Origin: a virus
Strand: one strand, 5' to 3'
DNA length: 64,000 nucleotides
Virus record (IMG/VR): IMGVR_UViG_3300018080_000128
Location: 1 to 64,000 of that record
Positions 1 to 7,233 of the stretch are shown one piece after another; positions within the stretch are counted from its first letter, which is position 1; each line of letters begins with the position of its first letter. Under the pieces are notes generated by a model. It ran no database searches and had not been told where the DNA came from. It worked only from the letters and a program-made list of their open reading frames with translations. The translations under genes were made by a program, and so were the position numbers.

Positions 1-128
1 ATCTCCTTCTCGACAATCTTTCCGCTTACAACTTCCCTCTCAGGAAGATACGCGCCATCGCGAGCAATCTGAGGAAGAACGTCGTCAACGATAAGCCTCC
101 GCAACTTTCGACCTGTTGGCTTGATGAA
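1..128 (-). pseudogene. BRO-N/antirepressor-like fragment, cut by IS605 element
   Basis: An open frame runs off the left edge and encodes a segment with RLIVDDVLPQIARDGAY. This resembles the end of the BRO-N domain of phage antirepressors (typical form RRWVxxEVLPSIRKTGxY). An in-frame TAG at 129-131 lies just upstream, in the inverted-repeat end of the neighbouring IS605-type element, so the first 80 or so residues expected of a BRO-N domain are missing. They are not found on the far side of the element either, where a DUF3268 gene ends. I infer that the element's arrival came with loss of the gene's start. The family assignment rests on one motif. Confidence 0.5.
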
Positions 129-130
129 CT

Positions 131-162
131 ACCACGCACCATGCTAACGCATGGAGGTGGTT
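131..162. repeat. IS605 end hairpin at tnpB 3' side (probable RE / omega-RNA region)
   Basis: Imperfect inverted repeat: ACCAC and CCATG on the left pair with CATGG and GGTGGT on the right around CTAACG. It overlaps the tnpB stop codon at 144-146. In this family the right end doubles as the 3' part of the TnpB guide (omega) RNA, so the RNA read on the minus strand would end near 125 with the guide in the flanking sequence. Confidence 0.5.
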
Positions 163-1397
163 CCGTGCCTCAACGGACCAGTAATCTGGCACCTCCACAC
201 TTCGGACGGTTCCCGCCCGGATTGCTTGAAACCTCTCGATAGAATATTGATTGCGGCATTGTGATCGCGATTAGCCTCGAAACCACAAACAGGACAAGAA
301 TGCCACCTGTCCCCCAGCGACTTCTCGACATGCTCCCCACAACGGGCGCATTGCTGCGTCGTTCCACTCGGGTCTACTCGCTCAAACTGAGTGCCAGCTT
401 CCACCGCTTTGTACTCAAGCTTTTGATAGAACATTCCCAGGCTTGCATCCAACATCGACCGATTGAGGCCGGATTTCTGTCTGATTTTACGACCCGGTTT
501 CTCTAGCGTCCCCTTCGCCGACCGGATCATGTTTTTGATCTTGAGATCCTCCACAGCTATAAAGCAATATGCTCCGACTAGCATCGCAGAAATCTGATGA
601 AGAAAATTCTTCCGTTGATTGGCGACTCGCCTATGAAGACGAGAAACCCTATCCTGAGCCTTGCTCTTATTCTTCGAACCGCGCTTTTTACGAGACGAAT
701 CTCGCTGAGCCGACTTGATTAGCTTCGAGGATTGGGCAAGATACTTCGGATTCTTTATCTCTATCCCGTTAGACAAATACGCAAGAACTTTAACTCCGCC
801 ATCAATACCTACTGAAGTGCGTGGATTTATCTCAGGGCGAAATACTGTGGTAATCGCGTGTCGATAACCAAACGTCGCAAACCATCTACCTTGTCGCCTT
901 TGTACAGTGAGCGTTCTACGCTCTCCGTCCTCAAGAGGCACACGAGCCCTTCCTCGCATCGAGAAAAAACCGAGATTAGAAATCCGAAGTTTGCCACCTT
1001 TCTCCGTCCACTTCTCGACATTCCACCCTGCTGGATCAGGATAGCAAAACGAATCATAGCGCTTGCGGTTCCTGAAACGCGGGAAACCAGCCTTCCCAGC
1101 TTTCATTTTGACTCGACGGAAGAAAGCAGAAAATGCTCGGTCAACCCGCCGAACAGTCTCTTGGAGAGCATGACTCCCAAGCGGATTAAACTCTGGCCTG
1201 TCGAGCTTGATGGCGGGAAGCTGATTCTGCTGATCGTTGTACGTGACGCGAATACCATTCTTTCGCCACGCATCACGTCGCTCTTGAAGCGCAGCGTTGT
1301 ACATCTCACAGTGAAGACCGAGCCAACCAATTAAAACTGATTCCTGTTTACTGGTTGGATAAAGTCGAAATTCGTAATTTCTAGTTGTGGTTTCCAC
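144..1397 (-). CDS. tnpB: TnpB RNA-guided nuclease of IS605-type element (417 aa)
   Basis: TnpB, the ancestor of Cas12-type nucleases, cuts DNA next to a short motif under the direction of an omega RNA made from the element's end. The RuvC acidic residues are visible: D in VGIDGGVKVLAYLS, E in IAVEDLKIKNMI and D in NRDHNAAINIL. The zinc finger between the last two is CARCG followed by CPVCG. The length is normal for full-length TnpB (about 400 aa), with no frameshift, so it is probably active. It is divergent to tnpA. It is clearly different in sequence from the second TnpB at 3600-4781, so the two came from separate insertions. Confidence 0.9.
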   Translation of the reverse strand: METTTRNYEFRLYPTSKQESVLIGWLGLHCEMYNAALQERRDAWRKNGIRVTYNDQQNQLPAIKLDRPEFNPLGSHALQETVRRVDRAFSAFFRRVKMKAGKAGFPRFRNRKRYDSFCYPDPAGWNVEKWTEKGGKLRISNLGFFSMRGRARVPLEDGERRTLTVQRRQGRWFATFGYRHAITTVFRPEINPRTSVGIDGGVKVLAYLSNGIEIKNPKYLAQSSKLIKSAQRDSSRKKRGSKNKSKAQDRVSRLHRRVANQRKNFLHQISAMLVGAYCFIAVEDLKIKNMIRSAKGTLEKPGRKIRQKSGLNRSMLDASLGMFYQKLEYKAVEAGTQFERVDPSGTTQQCARCGEHVEKSLGDRWHSCPVCGFEANRDHNAAINILSRGFKQSGREPSEVWRCQITGPLRHGTTSMR

Positions 1398-1420
1398 TTT
1401 GCTTCCCTATCATAGTTTCA

Positions 1421-1831
1421 ATGCTGCAACAAGACCTAAGATGCCATGCACACTGCGTATTTCGCATATTCTACCACATAGTCTTTGTCACTAAGTACCG
1501 ACACAAAGCTCTTTCTGATCCAATCCTGGAACGTCTGGGCGACCACTTTCGAAGAGTTTGCGAAAATGCAGGCTGCAAACTCACCGAATACAATGGCGAA
1601 CGTGACCATGTACACTTGCTCATTGATGCTCATCCAAACATCCAGCCGAGCAAACTCGTAAACACACTCAAAACAATTAGCTCTCGCGAAATCCGACGTG
1701 AGTTCGAAGGTGAACTCAAAAAATACTACTGGAAACCCGTACTGTGGAATCGGGCATACTGCGTGCTCTCGGCTGGCGGAGCCCCTCTTGAAGTAATAAA
1801 ACGATATATCCAAAATCAAAATGGCGGCTAA
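1421..1831 (+). CDS. tnpA: TnpA, IS200/IS605-family Y1 transposase (136 aa)
   Basis: Single-strand 'peel and paste' transposase. The HUH metal-binding motif is seen as RDHVHLLI, and the catalytic tyrosine in EVIKRYIQNQ near the C-terminus. The N-terminal HCVFRIFYHIVFVTKYRH is typical of the family. I place the start at 1421 (MLQQDL), because the longer reading from 1385 adds a hydrophobic 12-residue tail not seen in the family. The length fits the family's usual 130-150 aa. It is divergent from tnpB and followed within a few bases by the end hairpin 1832-1862. Confidence 0.9.
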   Translation: MLQQDLRCHAHCVFRIFYHIVFVTKYRHKALSDPILERLGDHFRRVCENAGCKLTEYNGERDHVHLLIDAHPNIQPSKLVNTLKTISSREIRREFEGELKKYYWKPVLWNRAYCVLSAGGAPLEVIKRYIQNQNGG

Positions 1832-1862
1832 CTCCATCCTACGCTGCGCTTAGAGGATGGAG
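1832..1862. repeat. IS605 end hairpin at tnpA 3' side
   Basis: Perfect 9-bp stem CTCCATCCT / AGGATGGAG (1832-1840 with 1854-1862) around a 13-nt loop, directly after the tnpA stop. This is the subterminal hairpin expected at an end of an IS605-type element. It also supplies the last codons and stop of the neighbouring DUF3268 gene. Confidence 0.65.
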
Positions 1863-2284
1863 AATGCGCCGCCCGGATCCAGCTTCATCTCACCAATGTG
1901 GGCAATGCCAACACCGGAGGCATGCTCCATCCAATAATACGCCTCTTTTCGGGTTACCCCCCCCTCTTTCCACAATAGATCAAAAACCTCGTGTGCCTTC
2001 TTACGCCAGTCCTTGCCCTCCTGATTTGTCGGGATACCCAGCGGCCTCCCGTCCGGATGGCACCCAATAGACCCGTTGCACCCAGTTTCGAAGAAATTAA
2101 CGCAACCGTAAAAATGCCTTCGATACCTCTTAGAGAACCGACGCTTCAGCTTCCCGTCACACATGGGACAGTCGAAGTCCTGCTCTGGGGCCAAACCTGG
2201 CCTTTGAACAAACTCTCGTCTCGGTATACGCTCTCCTGCTGCTTTGGGATTCAAACCATTAGGAAGATGGTCAATACGTGACAT
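1850..2284 (-). CDS. DUF3268-like zinc-finger protein, C-terminus altered by IS605 insertion
   Basis: A 144-aa protein with CPMCDGKLKRRF, a later cysteine pair in FYGCVNFFETGC, then GCHPDGRPLGIPTN and EAYYWMEHASG ending with AHIGEM. This order (zinc finger, GCHP, planar KAH-F-LW and HIG motifs) matches phage DUF3268 proteins, whose function is unknown. In the family the chain continues about 10 residues past HIGE-D. Here the last residues (GGAFSIL) are read from the IS605 end hairpin, so the natural C-terminus is lost. The start ATG at 2282-2284 overlaps the upstream gene's end by 14 nt. Loss of the short tail may or may not abolish function. Confidence 0.65.
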   Translation of the reverse strand: MSRIDHLPNGLNPKAAGERIPRREFVQRPGLAPEQDFDCPMCDGKLKRRFSKRYRRHFYGCVNFFETGCNGSIGCHPDGRPLGIPTNQEGKDWRKKAHEVFDLLWKEGGVTRKEAYYWMEHASGVGIAHIGEMKLDPGGAFSIL

Positions 2285-2576
2285 CCAAGTTCTTACCCCT
2301 TTGTCTCATCGCTGCCTCCGAGTCGTCCAACTGGGCGGGTCTAGCCCATTGCCTCGGCTGATGTAGCCTGCCGCTCCCACCGTCAGGACCAGGGAGCAGC
2401 TCATTATGCCACTCTATTGCGCGTATCGATTGTCTCATGCTCATATTGCATTCTCGGCACAGCCTTACGCGAACAATATCTCGGCTTTCTGACTCTGTGA
2501 AAAAATGGACGTTCACGGACCGCATCTCATCTCTCGGAACCACCACCCCGCATCTCTTGCACGCTGCATAATTCAT
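2271..2576 (-). CDS. Small zinc-ribbon protein (101 aa)
   Basis: Two CxxC pairs, CKRCG near residue 6 and CRECN near residue 41, form a probable zinc ribbon. The rest is polar and not recognised. I chose the ATG at 2576 because AGAGGTG lies at the right distance; a GTG at 2585 is the alternative. It overlaps the end of the upstream membrane protein by about 50 nt and the start of the DUF3268 gene by 14 nt, so all three are probably translated from one message. Confidence 0.6.
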   Translation of the reverse strand: MNYAACKRCGVVVPRDEMRSVNVHFFTESESRDIVRVRLCRECNMSMRQSIRAIEWHNELLPGPDGGSGRLHQPRQWARPAQLDDSEAAMRQRGKNLDVTY

Positions 2577-2745
2577 ACTCTGCACCTCTATCGGTGTCCT
2601 CTTTGTGCCCTCCCTTGATCCCCTGGTAGAACAACTCGATACCCAGGATCACAACTAAAAACACAAAAAAAACAACCCACCGAGACCTCTCGCCTCGGAC
2701 ACGTTCATCCTCCTCCCACGGGAGGACCAATTCTGCTCTCTTCAT
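2527..2745 (-). CDS. Small single-pass membrane protein (72 aa)
   Basis: A charged N-terminus (about 24 residues) precedes one strong transmembrane segment, VVFFVFLVVILGIELFY, then a polar tail of about 30 residues. A GAAGGGG Shine-Dalgarno sits upstream of the ATG at 2745. No family is recognised. Small membrane proteins of this type are common in phage accessory regions, and a role in lysis or superinfection exclusion is possible but unsupported. Confidence 0.5.
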   Translation of the reverse strand: MKRAELVLPWEEDERVRGERSRWVVFFVFLVVILGIELFYQGIKGGHKEDTDRGAEYELCSVQEMRGGGSER

Positions 2746-2791
2746 CTGTTCGCCCCTTCAACTCATGCAACATTCAACTTATAGCAGATTT

Positions 2792-3103
2792 TTAAACTAT
2801 GGCGATAATGTCTCCCGCCACGACAGCACACAAATCCTTGTCGCCGACCTCGAAGTCAGTACCGACGAATCTGCCAATAACAACCTTGTCTCCAACGTTG
2901 ATACCATCAACGTCCGGCCCTACACCTACGACACACGCCGTTTGGGGAGGCTTCTCGGCACTAGCCGGGAGAACAATCCCGCCAGGGCTCATTTGCTCGC
3001 TGCCTTCGGCCTTGTCGCGCTCGACGACAACATACCCGCCTAACACTTTCATCTCTTCAGCAACCGCTTCTCCGCATTTTGAATCACAACTACAATCGCT
3101 CAT
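2792..3103 (-). CDS. groES-like: GroES-like co-chaperonin (103 aa)
   Basis: Cpn10-family protein. After a Cys-rich N-terminal extension (MSDCSCDSKCG), the fold is clear: GGYVVVERDKAE, then the mobile-loop region MSPGGIVLP, ACVVGVGPDV, then VGDKVVIGRF and the closing AVVAGDIIAIV. Co-chaperonins cap GroEL and set the cage for folding; T4 gp31 and other phage versions replace host GroES to fold the major capsid protein. The ATG at 3103 overlaps the TGA of the preceding gene (ATGA) and has GGAGGG upstream. The extra cysteines at the N-terminus are unusual and might bind metal. I see no chaperonin (GroEL) gene in the window. Confidence 0.85.
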   Translation of the reverse strand: MSDCSCDSKCGEAVAEEMKVLGGYVVVERDKAEGSEQMSPGGIVLPASAEKPPQTACVVGVGPDVDGINVGDKVVIGRFVGTDFEVGDKDLCAVVAGDIIAIV

Positions 3104-3309
3104 TGGTTCTCTGCCCTCCACTTTAGACATTTCTGACCTATTTCCATAATGCGCCGCCTGTCCTCGCGAGTGACACTCTGGGACGTGACGCAATTACAAC
3201 CTCGTCTTTTTTTCGCCGCCGCCATAAAGGCAATCTCCTCATCTGAGAGGACCATCTCACCCACGGCCTCTGCAAGGCCAAACGACTCCAAGATTCCTAC
3301 CACTCTCAC
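3100..3309 (-). CDS. Small protein of unknown function (69 aa)
   Basis: Not recognised. It contains a short basic stretch KKRRGCNC near the middle. It starts with GTG at 3309, overlapping the stop of the gene before it by 4 nt (GTGA), and ends overlapping the GroES-like start by 4 nt (ATGA). Both couplings support translation of this frame. Confidence 0.55.
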   Translation of the reverse strand: MRVVGILESFGLAEAVGEMVLSDEEIAFMAAAKKRRGCNCVTSQSVTREDRRRIMEIGQKCLKWRAENQ

Positions 3310-3599
3310 CGAGTGTTCTCCAGAATTAAATCTGTTTCTTCGATTCCCTCATCTGGCAACAGAACCGATATACGGCCTTGGCCATCCCATCGGCAAGCCA
3401 GTCGTCCGACCGGACCAAAGAGAGATTCGTATACAGGTCCCCAGATGCTAAAGCTCGTCTTAATCGGACCAGACGCCTCCGCCTGCTGGACTCCATGAAA
3501 TGGAGCCACCGCCCGTTCTGCCCATGCCCTAAGAGCCTCTGGGCCTGGTTCTGCTGTATTTTCACACCTCAATGATATACCCTGCTTTCTAAAGTGCAT
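3306..3599 (-). CDS. Unknown protein, N-terminus probably reset by TnpB insertion (up to 97 aa)
   Basis: Not recognised. The frame starts with ATG directly after the tnpB stop, but those first codons lie in the hairpin 3591-3610 that probably marks the transposon end, so the natural start may have been replaced. A TTG at 3572 with CAGGG seven bases upstream is an alternative start. The C-terminal stretch GRISVLLPDEGIEETDLI and the GTGA overlap with the next gene argue that this is the real frame. Confidence 0.5.
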   Translation of the reverse strand: MHFRKQGISLRCENTAEPGPEALRAWAERAVAPFHGVQQAEASGPIKTSFSIWGPVYESLFGPVGRLACRWDGQGRISVLLPDEGIEETDLILENTR

Positions 3600-3610
3600 T
3601 CAAACACTTT
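3591..3610. repeat. Hairpin at tnpB 3' end (probable transposon end)
   Basis: AAAGTG (3591-3596) pairs with CACTTT (3605-3610) around eight bases, spanning the stop codon of the TnpB gene at 3600. It is the expected place for the right end and for the 3' part of an omega RNA. Confidence 0.4.
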
Positions 3611-4781
3611 CGCGCCTGACACAGCTTAGTTCCCGATTCACCGAAGCTGGTTTCACGAACAGATCACTGCTCGCCAGGGCCTTCTTCTCCACGGGCGTCA
3701 CTTCGGGCAAAGCCTGCCCTAGTTTTTTCAAATTTACAGCGGCATTGATGTCTCGGTCGTGTGAAGATCCGCACTCCGGACAATCCCATTTTCGGGTGCC
3801 TAATGACAAAATATCCAGTTTGAACCCACAATCCGAACACGTCTTCGACGACGGATACCAGCGATCAGCCACTACTAAACGACCACCGTGATCCGCAACC
3901 TTGTACTCAATCTGCCGTCGAAACTCCCCAAACCCCACGTCGGAAATAGCCCGCGACAGATACCGGTTGCGGACCATGCCCTTCAAGTTCAGGTCTTCAA
4001 TGACCACTGTACCAAATCGCTGTACTAACCCCGTTGTCAGCTTGTGCAGCGCGTCGTTGCGGACACACGACACTCGATAATGAAACCGCGCCAACTTTTG
4101 CTTGGCCTTCCACCGACGATTCGACCCCTTCTGCTTGCGGGACAACTGCCGACTCAACCTCTGCAACTTCGCCAATGACTTCTTTAACGGCTTCGGTGCC
4201 TCGAACTTCTCCCCAGTGGATAATGTCGCCAGCGACTTGATTCCCAGGTCCACCCCAACCACGGCTTGGTTCTCGCTCGTTGTCAGAGTTTTAGGAATAT
4301 CCACCGCTATTGACACAAACCACTTGTGAGCTGTTCTTGACACCACCGCTGAAGTTATCTTTCCCGTGAAACGAAGCTCTTCCCTCATCCTTATCCACCC
4401 AATACGCGGAATCCGGATTCTCTGGCCATCTACTGCAAGTCTATCGCTCGACACATAGAAGCTATCACGGACACCTTTCTTCTTGAACCGAGGATACTTC
4501 CCTCTTTTTTTAAAAAAACTCTGATAGGCTTTTTCAACATTCATGAACGGCCGTGCCGTCGCATCACGTAACACTTCCCCAGTCCATGAAAAATCGACAT
4601 GGCGAATGGCATTAAACTGCTTCCTCAATGCAAACCCACTTGGATCCCCGCCCAGATCATACTGCCTCTTCCACTCAGCCAACGCCCAGTTGTATGTGAA
4701 CCGCGACACTCCGCACGCTCGCCGAAAATACCTCTCCTGACGAGGGGTCGAATCGAGTGCTATTTTATGGCTACGATTCAA
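3600..4781 (-). CDS. tnpB: Stand-alone TnpB RNA-guided nuclease (393 aa)
   Basis: Full-length TnpB. The RuvC catalytic residues are seen in VVGVDLGIKSLATLS (D), VVIEDLNLKGMV (E) and HDRDINAAVNLKK (D), with the zinc finger CSDCG then CPECG between the second and third. No tnpA is next to it, so it would depend on a transposase in trans or be domesticated. It starts with TTG at 4781, with AGAGGTAAGG upstream in the end of the preceding gene, and lies in the same direction as its neighbours. This would let it be read as part of the phage message. It is not a recent copy of the TnpB at 144-1397. Confidence 0.9.
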   Translation of the reverse strand: MNRSHKIALDSTPRQERYFRRACGVSRFTYNWALAEWKRQYDLGGDPSGFALRKQFNAIRHVDFSWTGEVLRDATARPFMNVEKAYQSFFKKRGKYPRFKKKGVRDSFYVSSDRLAVDGQRIRIPRIGWIRMREELRFTGKITSAVVSRTAHKWFVSIAVDIPKTLTTSENQAVVGVDLGIKSLATLSTGEKFEAPKPLKKSLAKLQRLSRQLSRKQKGSNRRWKAKQKLARFHYRVSCVRNDALHKLTTGLVQRFGTVVIEDLNLKGMVRNRYLSRAISDVGFGEFRRQIEYKVADHGGRLVVADRWYPSSKTCSDCGFKLDILSLGTRKWDCPECGSSHDRDINAAVNLKKLGQALPEVTPVEKKALASSDLFVKPASVNRELSCVRRESV

Positions 4782-4787
4782 CTGCCC

Positions 4788-5024
4788 TTACCTCTTCATA
4801 TCCTCTCTGAAGACTCCATCAGGAGCAATTATGTACCCCCCAGAGCGAAGATAATCCATCTCTTCTTCCGACGCTGACATAATACATGCTGGGAAAGACG
4901 TGAACATCATATACGCCAAAACTGGCCCAAACGCATCACCATCTCCAACCTGAAGCAGCAACTCTTTTCCGCACTTCACGGTGTCCACTTCAATAATAGA
5001 TCCGGTCATGTGTTGCAGCCTCAT
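4788..5024 (-). CDS. Unknown small protein (78 aa)
   Basis: Not recognised; mixed hydrophobic and acidic, with MSASEEEMDYLRSGGYI near the C-terminus. Its stop lies 7 nt before the TnpB start, and its terminal codons (EDMKR) provide the TnpB ribosome-binding site, so its natural end may have been changed by the insertion. An ATG at 5009 with GAGG nine bases upstream is a possible alternative start. Confidence 0.5.
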   Translation of the reverse strand: MRLQHMTGSIIEVDTVKCGKELLLQVGDGDAFGPVLAYMMFTSFPACIMSASEEEMDYLRSGGYIIAPDGVFREDMKR

Positions 5025-5055
5025 AAAGATCGATTACCACGTCAATTCTAAAACG

Positions 5056-5271
5056 TCAACTTGCTGCATATCCCGGATTTAGCCACTGATTAGCAACCGT
5101 TCGACCGCCCTGGTCTGCCACGTACTCAGAGACAGACGCGCCCCACCTTGTTGCGATAGTGCTCGCCCTCTCCTCGGTGGTGAACACCCCGTATACAACC
5201 ACGTCGACCCGCTGAATGGTTCCCGTGGAGCTTTTCTCTTCCGACGTCTTGGAAACAACATACAATGTCAT
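5056..5271 (-). CDS. Unknown small protein (71 aa)
   Basis: Not recognised. It begins MTLYVVSKTSEEK and has the phage-like pattern VYGVFTTEERASTIATRWG, which resembles small proteins that convert a measured 'gain' or display pattern, but no family can be named. GGGAGA lies just upstream of the ATG, and the palindrome 5284-5299 lies immediately before that. Confidence 0.5.
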   Translation of the reverse strand: MTLYVVSKTSEEKSSTGTIQRVDVVVYGVFTTEERASTIATRWGASVSEYVADQGGRTVANQWLNPGYAAS

Positions 5272-5283
5272 ACTGATCTCCCG

Positions 5284-5299
5284 GCGAACTTGAGTTCGC
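5284..5299. promoter_or_regulatory. Gene-junction palindrome copy 1
   Basis: GCGAACTTGAGTTCGC, perfect 7-bp arms around TG. It starts at the stop codon of the KTSC gene and ends 12 nt before the start of the next gene, directly against its Shine-Dalgarno. Confidence 0.8.
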
Positions 5300-5658
5300 T
5301 ACCGTTTCCTCTTTGCTGGCTTCTTTTTTGCCCTCTTAGGCTGCCTTTTTCGCCAACCAGTGCGACCGATCATTTTGTACCGATACTGATCGCGTATCTG
5401 AGCCCACATGAACTTACCCTTGCTTCTGGCGTTGATCATGTGGTGGTAGACCAAAAACGGGACATCGAAGTACTTGTAGATATTCCCCGAGACCTGAGAT
5501 CGGCGAGTTGTGGAATCCTTCCAATATCGGATGTACAGGATCCCTTTTAGATAGTCGTACCCCACCGAATGGACGTTGGAACTCTCAACTTCCTGCATTG
5601 CAGGTATTGATTCAGCTTCAATCATTTTTGCCTCTATCAGTGCCCTCATGAATCCCAT
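5299..5658 (-). CDS. KTSC-domain protein (119 aa)
   Basis: The middle carries SSNVHSVGYD, LYIRYW and a tail region YFDVPFLVYHHMINARSKG, the pattern of the KTSC domain (about 60 aa), found in phage and bacterial proteins and linked by context to nucleic-acid binding. The C-terminus is very basic (KRAKKKPAKRKR), which suits RNA or DNA binding. The start at 5658 has only a weak ribosome-binding site, and an ATG nine bases downstream is possible. Confidence 0.65.
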   Translation of the reverse strand: MGFMRALIEAKMIEAESIPAMQEVESSNVHSVGYDYLKGILYIRYWKDSTTRRSQVSGNIYKYFDVPFLVYHHMINARSKGKFMWAQIRDQYRYKMIGRTGWRKRQPKRAKKKPAKRKR

Positions 5659-5711
5659 ATTACATCACACGGGCTTGCAAGCAAAAATAAAAGGCGAGGC
5701 AGAAGGATGGA

Positions 5712-5906
5712 TTACCCGCAGATTACGCCCGGCGCAGCAGCCGCCTCAGCCGCCTCAGCGGACTCATTGGCAATGCGTTGTTTCCGACTTGGAACCGGCG
5801 TCACGCATCCGCACGCCTCGCACTCAATGAAAAGATCCCCTGGGGAATTGGGGCTGTGAACCCCCTTGGTCTTGCTGGATTTACACTTCGGACAACCTTG
5901 ACTCAT
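5712..5906 (-). CDS. Zinc-ribbon protein (64 aa)
   Basis: CPKCK and CEACG form one zinc ribbon in a 64-residue protein with an Ala/Glu-rich tail. I place the start at 5906 because GAGGAGGG lies 5-6 bases upstream; the longer reading from 5993 lacks this. The function is unknown; similar ribbons occur in small nucleic-acid-binding proteins. Confidence 0.6.
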   Translation of the reverse strand: MSQGCPKCKSSKTKGVHSPNSPGDLFIECEACGCVTPVPSRKQRIANESAEAAEAAAAPGVICG

Positions 5907-5996
5907 TGCACCCTCCTCTTTTTTGGGTCTCTCTACGACCAAAGGGGAGTCGACTAGATAGCCGCTCCCCTCGGTTAAGGCAGGATTTTTCAAAGG

Positions 5997-6494
5997 CTAG
6001 ACAGCCTCTTTCTTTGCCTCCTCTTTGATTTTGATAGTCGGAGCGCTAACCTGGGTGACCTCTCCCTCAAACTCAACCTTGCCCGAGCACGTTGTGCGCG
6101 GAACCTTGGCTTTCACACCCTCGAAAATCGCGGAGATTTTACCCTCCGGGTCCGCCTCTTTGACCGCTGCCTTGCGAGCAGCCTTGGCCTCTTTTTTCGC
6201 CGCAGCGCCCCCTGTCCATCCCTTGAGGTACTCGCTGGCCACTTCCTCGATAACCTTGGCCGCGCCGTCGCGAGTCACCCCGCAGCGCTGAAGAACGAGA
6301 ATCATGAACTCCTCACTAATAAGCGAGGAAGTGGAAGCGCGAGTGTAGTCCTCGCCAACCGAGACTTCACCCTGGACACGGACAACAACATCGACATCGT
6401 ATTTCTCGCCAGCGACGAGATCTTTGCGAGCTGCCTTGGCGACTTTGGTTTCGACGGCTTTTGCAACAGCAACGGTTTCAACAGATGTCAACAT
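5997..6494 (-). CDS. Unknown Ala/Lys/Glu-rich protein (165 aa)
   Basis: Not recognised. The N-terminal part (residues 1-50) has VKAARKDLVAGEKYDVDVV, the middle an IEEVASEYLKG helix and a charged Ala/Lys stretch, and the end a beta-rich segment with VEFEGEVTQV. The ATG at 6494 has GGAG six bases upstream and follows the promoter at 6546-6574, so it heads a transcription unit. The composition suggests an abundant, soluble protein, possibly DNA-binding, but this is inference. Confidence 0.55.
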   Translation of the reverse strand: MLTSVETVAVAKAVETKVAKAARKDLVAGEKYDVDVVVRVQGEVSVGEDYTRASTSSLISEEFMILVLQRCGVTRDGAAKVIEEVASEYLKGWTGGAAAKKEAKAARKAAVKEADPEGKISAIFEGVKAKVPRTTCSGKVEFEGEVTQVSAPTIKIKEEAKKEAV

Positions 6495-6545
6495 TTTCAA
6501 CTCCTCAGTTTCGGGCCGGGGGTTTTCCCCGTCCTCTCACTATAC

Positions 6546-6574
6546 AATTTACGTCCTGCAAAGGGGTTTGTCAA
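6546..6574 (-). promoter_or_regulatory. Sigma70-like promoter (minus)
   Basis: TTGACA (6574-6569), 17-nt spacer, TAAATT (6551-6546). It lies about 50 nt upstream of the 5997-6494 gene, in a gap after the 6601-7233 gene. The TTGACAAA form recurs at other promoters of this window. Confidence 0.65.
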
Positions 6575-6600
6575 CAAGCTGAGGAAAGAAAAAAGCATTT

Positions 6601-7233
6601 CTACAAAAAGAGTGTCTTATCGAAGAAAACGTGCATAGGGGGCAGCACCTCCACTCTCATGTCCGATCGCTCCATGAGCATTATCAAGTATTGAGATGTC
6701 TCTGTAACAACACCTCCCTTTTCTATTACCTTATACGCCGCCTCCAGGCTCTTCTGAGTCACGTCAATGTCTTTCTGCTTGCATCCATATGCCTTGAGCC
6801 GACTGGCCACAAGAGCCGGTTCTAGCATCTCTCCCGTGAGGTACTTGTACACCTCCATGCTGGCCCGCATCGATTCCATCTCATAGTGAGCCCGCGCCGA
6901 TGTGCTAGTGATGTACTTGAACGGGAACTTCACCGGATTCTTGCGAAACTGAACAACGTGATGAGCCTCATGAGCTAGATTCGTAACCTGGCTAACCAAG
7001 CCCCAGCGCCCCGCCGCCTTCCCTATCTCATAGGGTATGTAAATCTTATCCCAAAATGTCACGGCGTACTTGTTCATAAAATCTCCGCGATCCTGAACAC
7101 CGATCATTTGGAGAAAACTCCCAACCATGCGCATCGTGGATGACTTGTTCTTTCTCAGTACCTTGAAATTGAACTCCGACTGCATGTCGGCCCATAGCTT
7201 TACAACCAGATCGCCCGTTAATACCTTTGCCAT
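6601..7233 (-). CDS. Zincin-like protein with HEAHH motif (210 aa)
   Basis: The motif LAHEAHHVVQF at about residues 87-97 has the HExxH form of zinc metallopeptidases. A third ligand may lie downstream in the helix SARAHYEMESMRASMEVYKY. No signal peptide or membrane segment is seen, so it would act in the cytoplasm or the virion. It resembles phage proteins of the M48/DUF4157-like class only in the motif, so the peptidase role is tentative. Its ATG overlaps the stop of the lipoprotein gene by 1 nt (TGATG). Confidence 0.55.
   Translation of the reverse strand: MAKVLTGDLVVKLWADMQSEFNFKVLRKNKSSTMRMVGSFLQMIGVQDRGDFMNKYAVTFWDKIYIPYEIGKAAGRWGLVSQVTNLAHEAHHVVQFRKNPVKFPFKYITSTSARAHYEMESMRASMEVYKYLTGEMLEPALVASRLKAYGCKQKDIDVTQKSLEAAYKVIEKGGVVTETSQYLIMLMERSDMRVEVLPPMHVFFDKTLFL

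Larger units (their letters stand above)
123..1864. mobile_element. IS605-type insertion sequence (tnpA and tnpB divergent)
   Basis: A complete IS200/IS605-family element with a Y1 HUH transposase on the plus strand (1421-1831) and TnpB on the minus strand (144-1397). Their 5' ends overlap or lie close, the IS605 arrangement. Each end has a subterminal hairpin (131-162 and 1832-1862), the kind of structure TnpA recognises in single-stranded DNA. The exact ends are estimates. This family makes no target duplication, so none is expected. The element sits between a truncated BRO-N-like frame and the altered end of a DUF3268 gene. Confidence 0.75.

Noticed and set aside
858-1334. 158-codon plus-strand frame opposite tnpB
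   Set aside because: Antisense shadow of tnpB; no domain and no signals.
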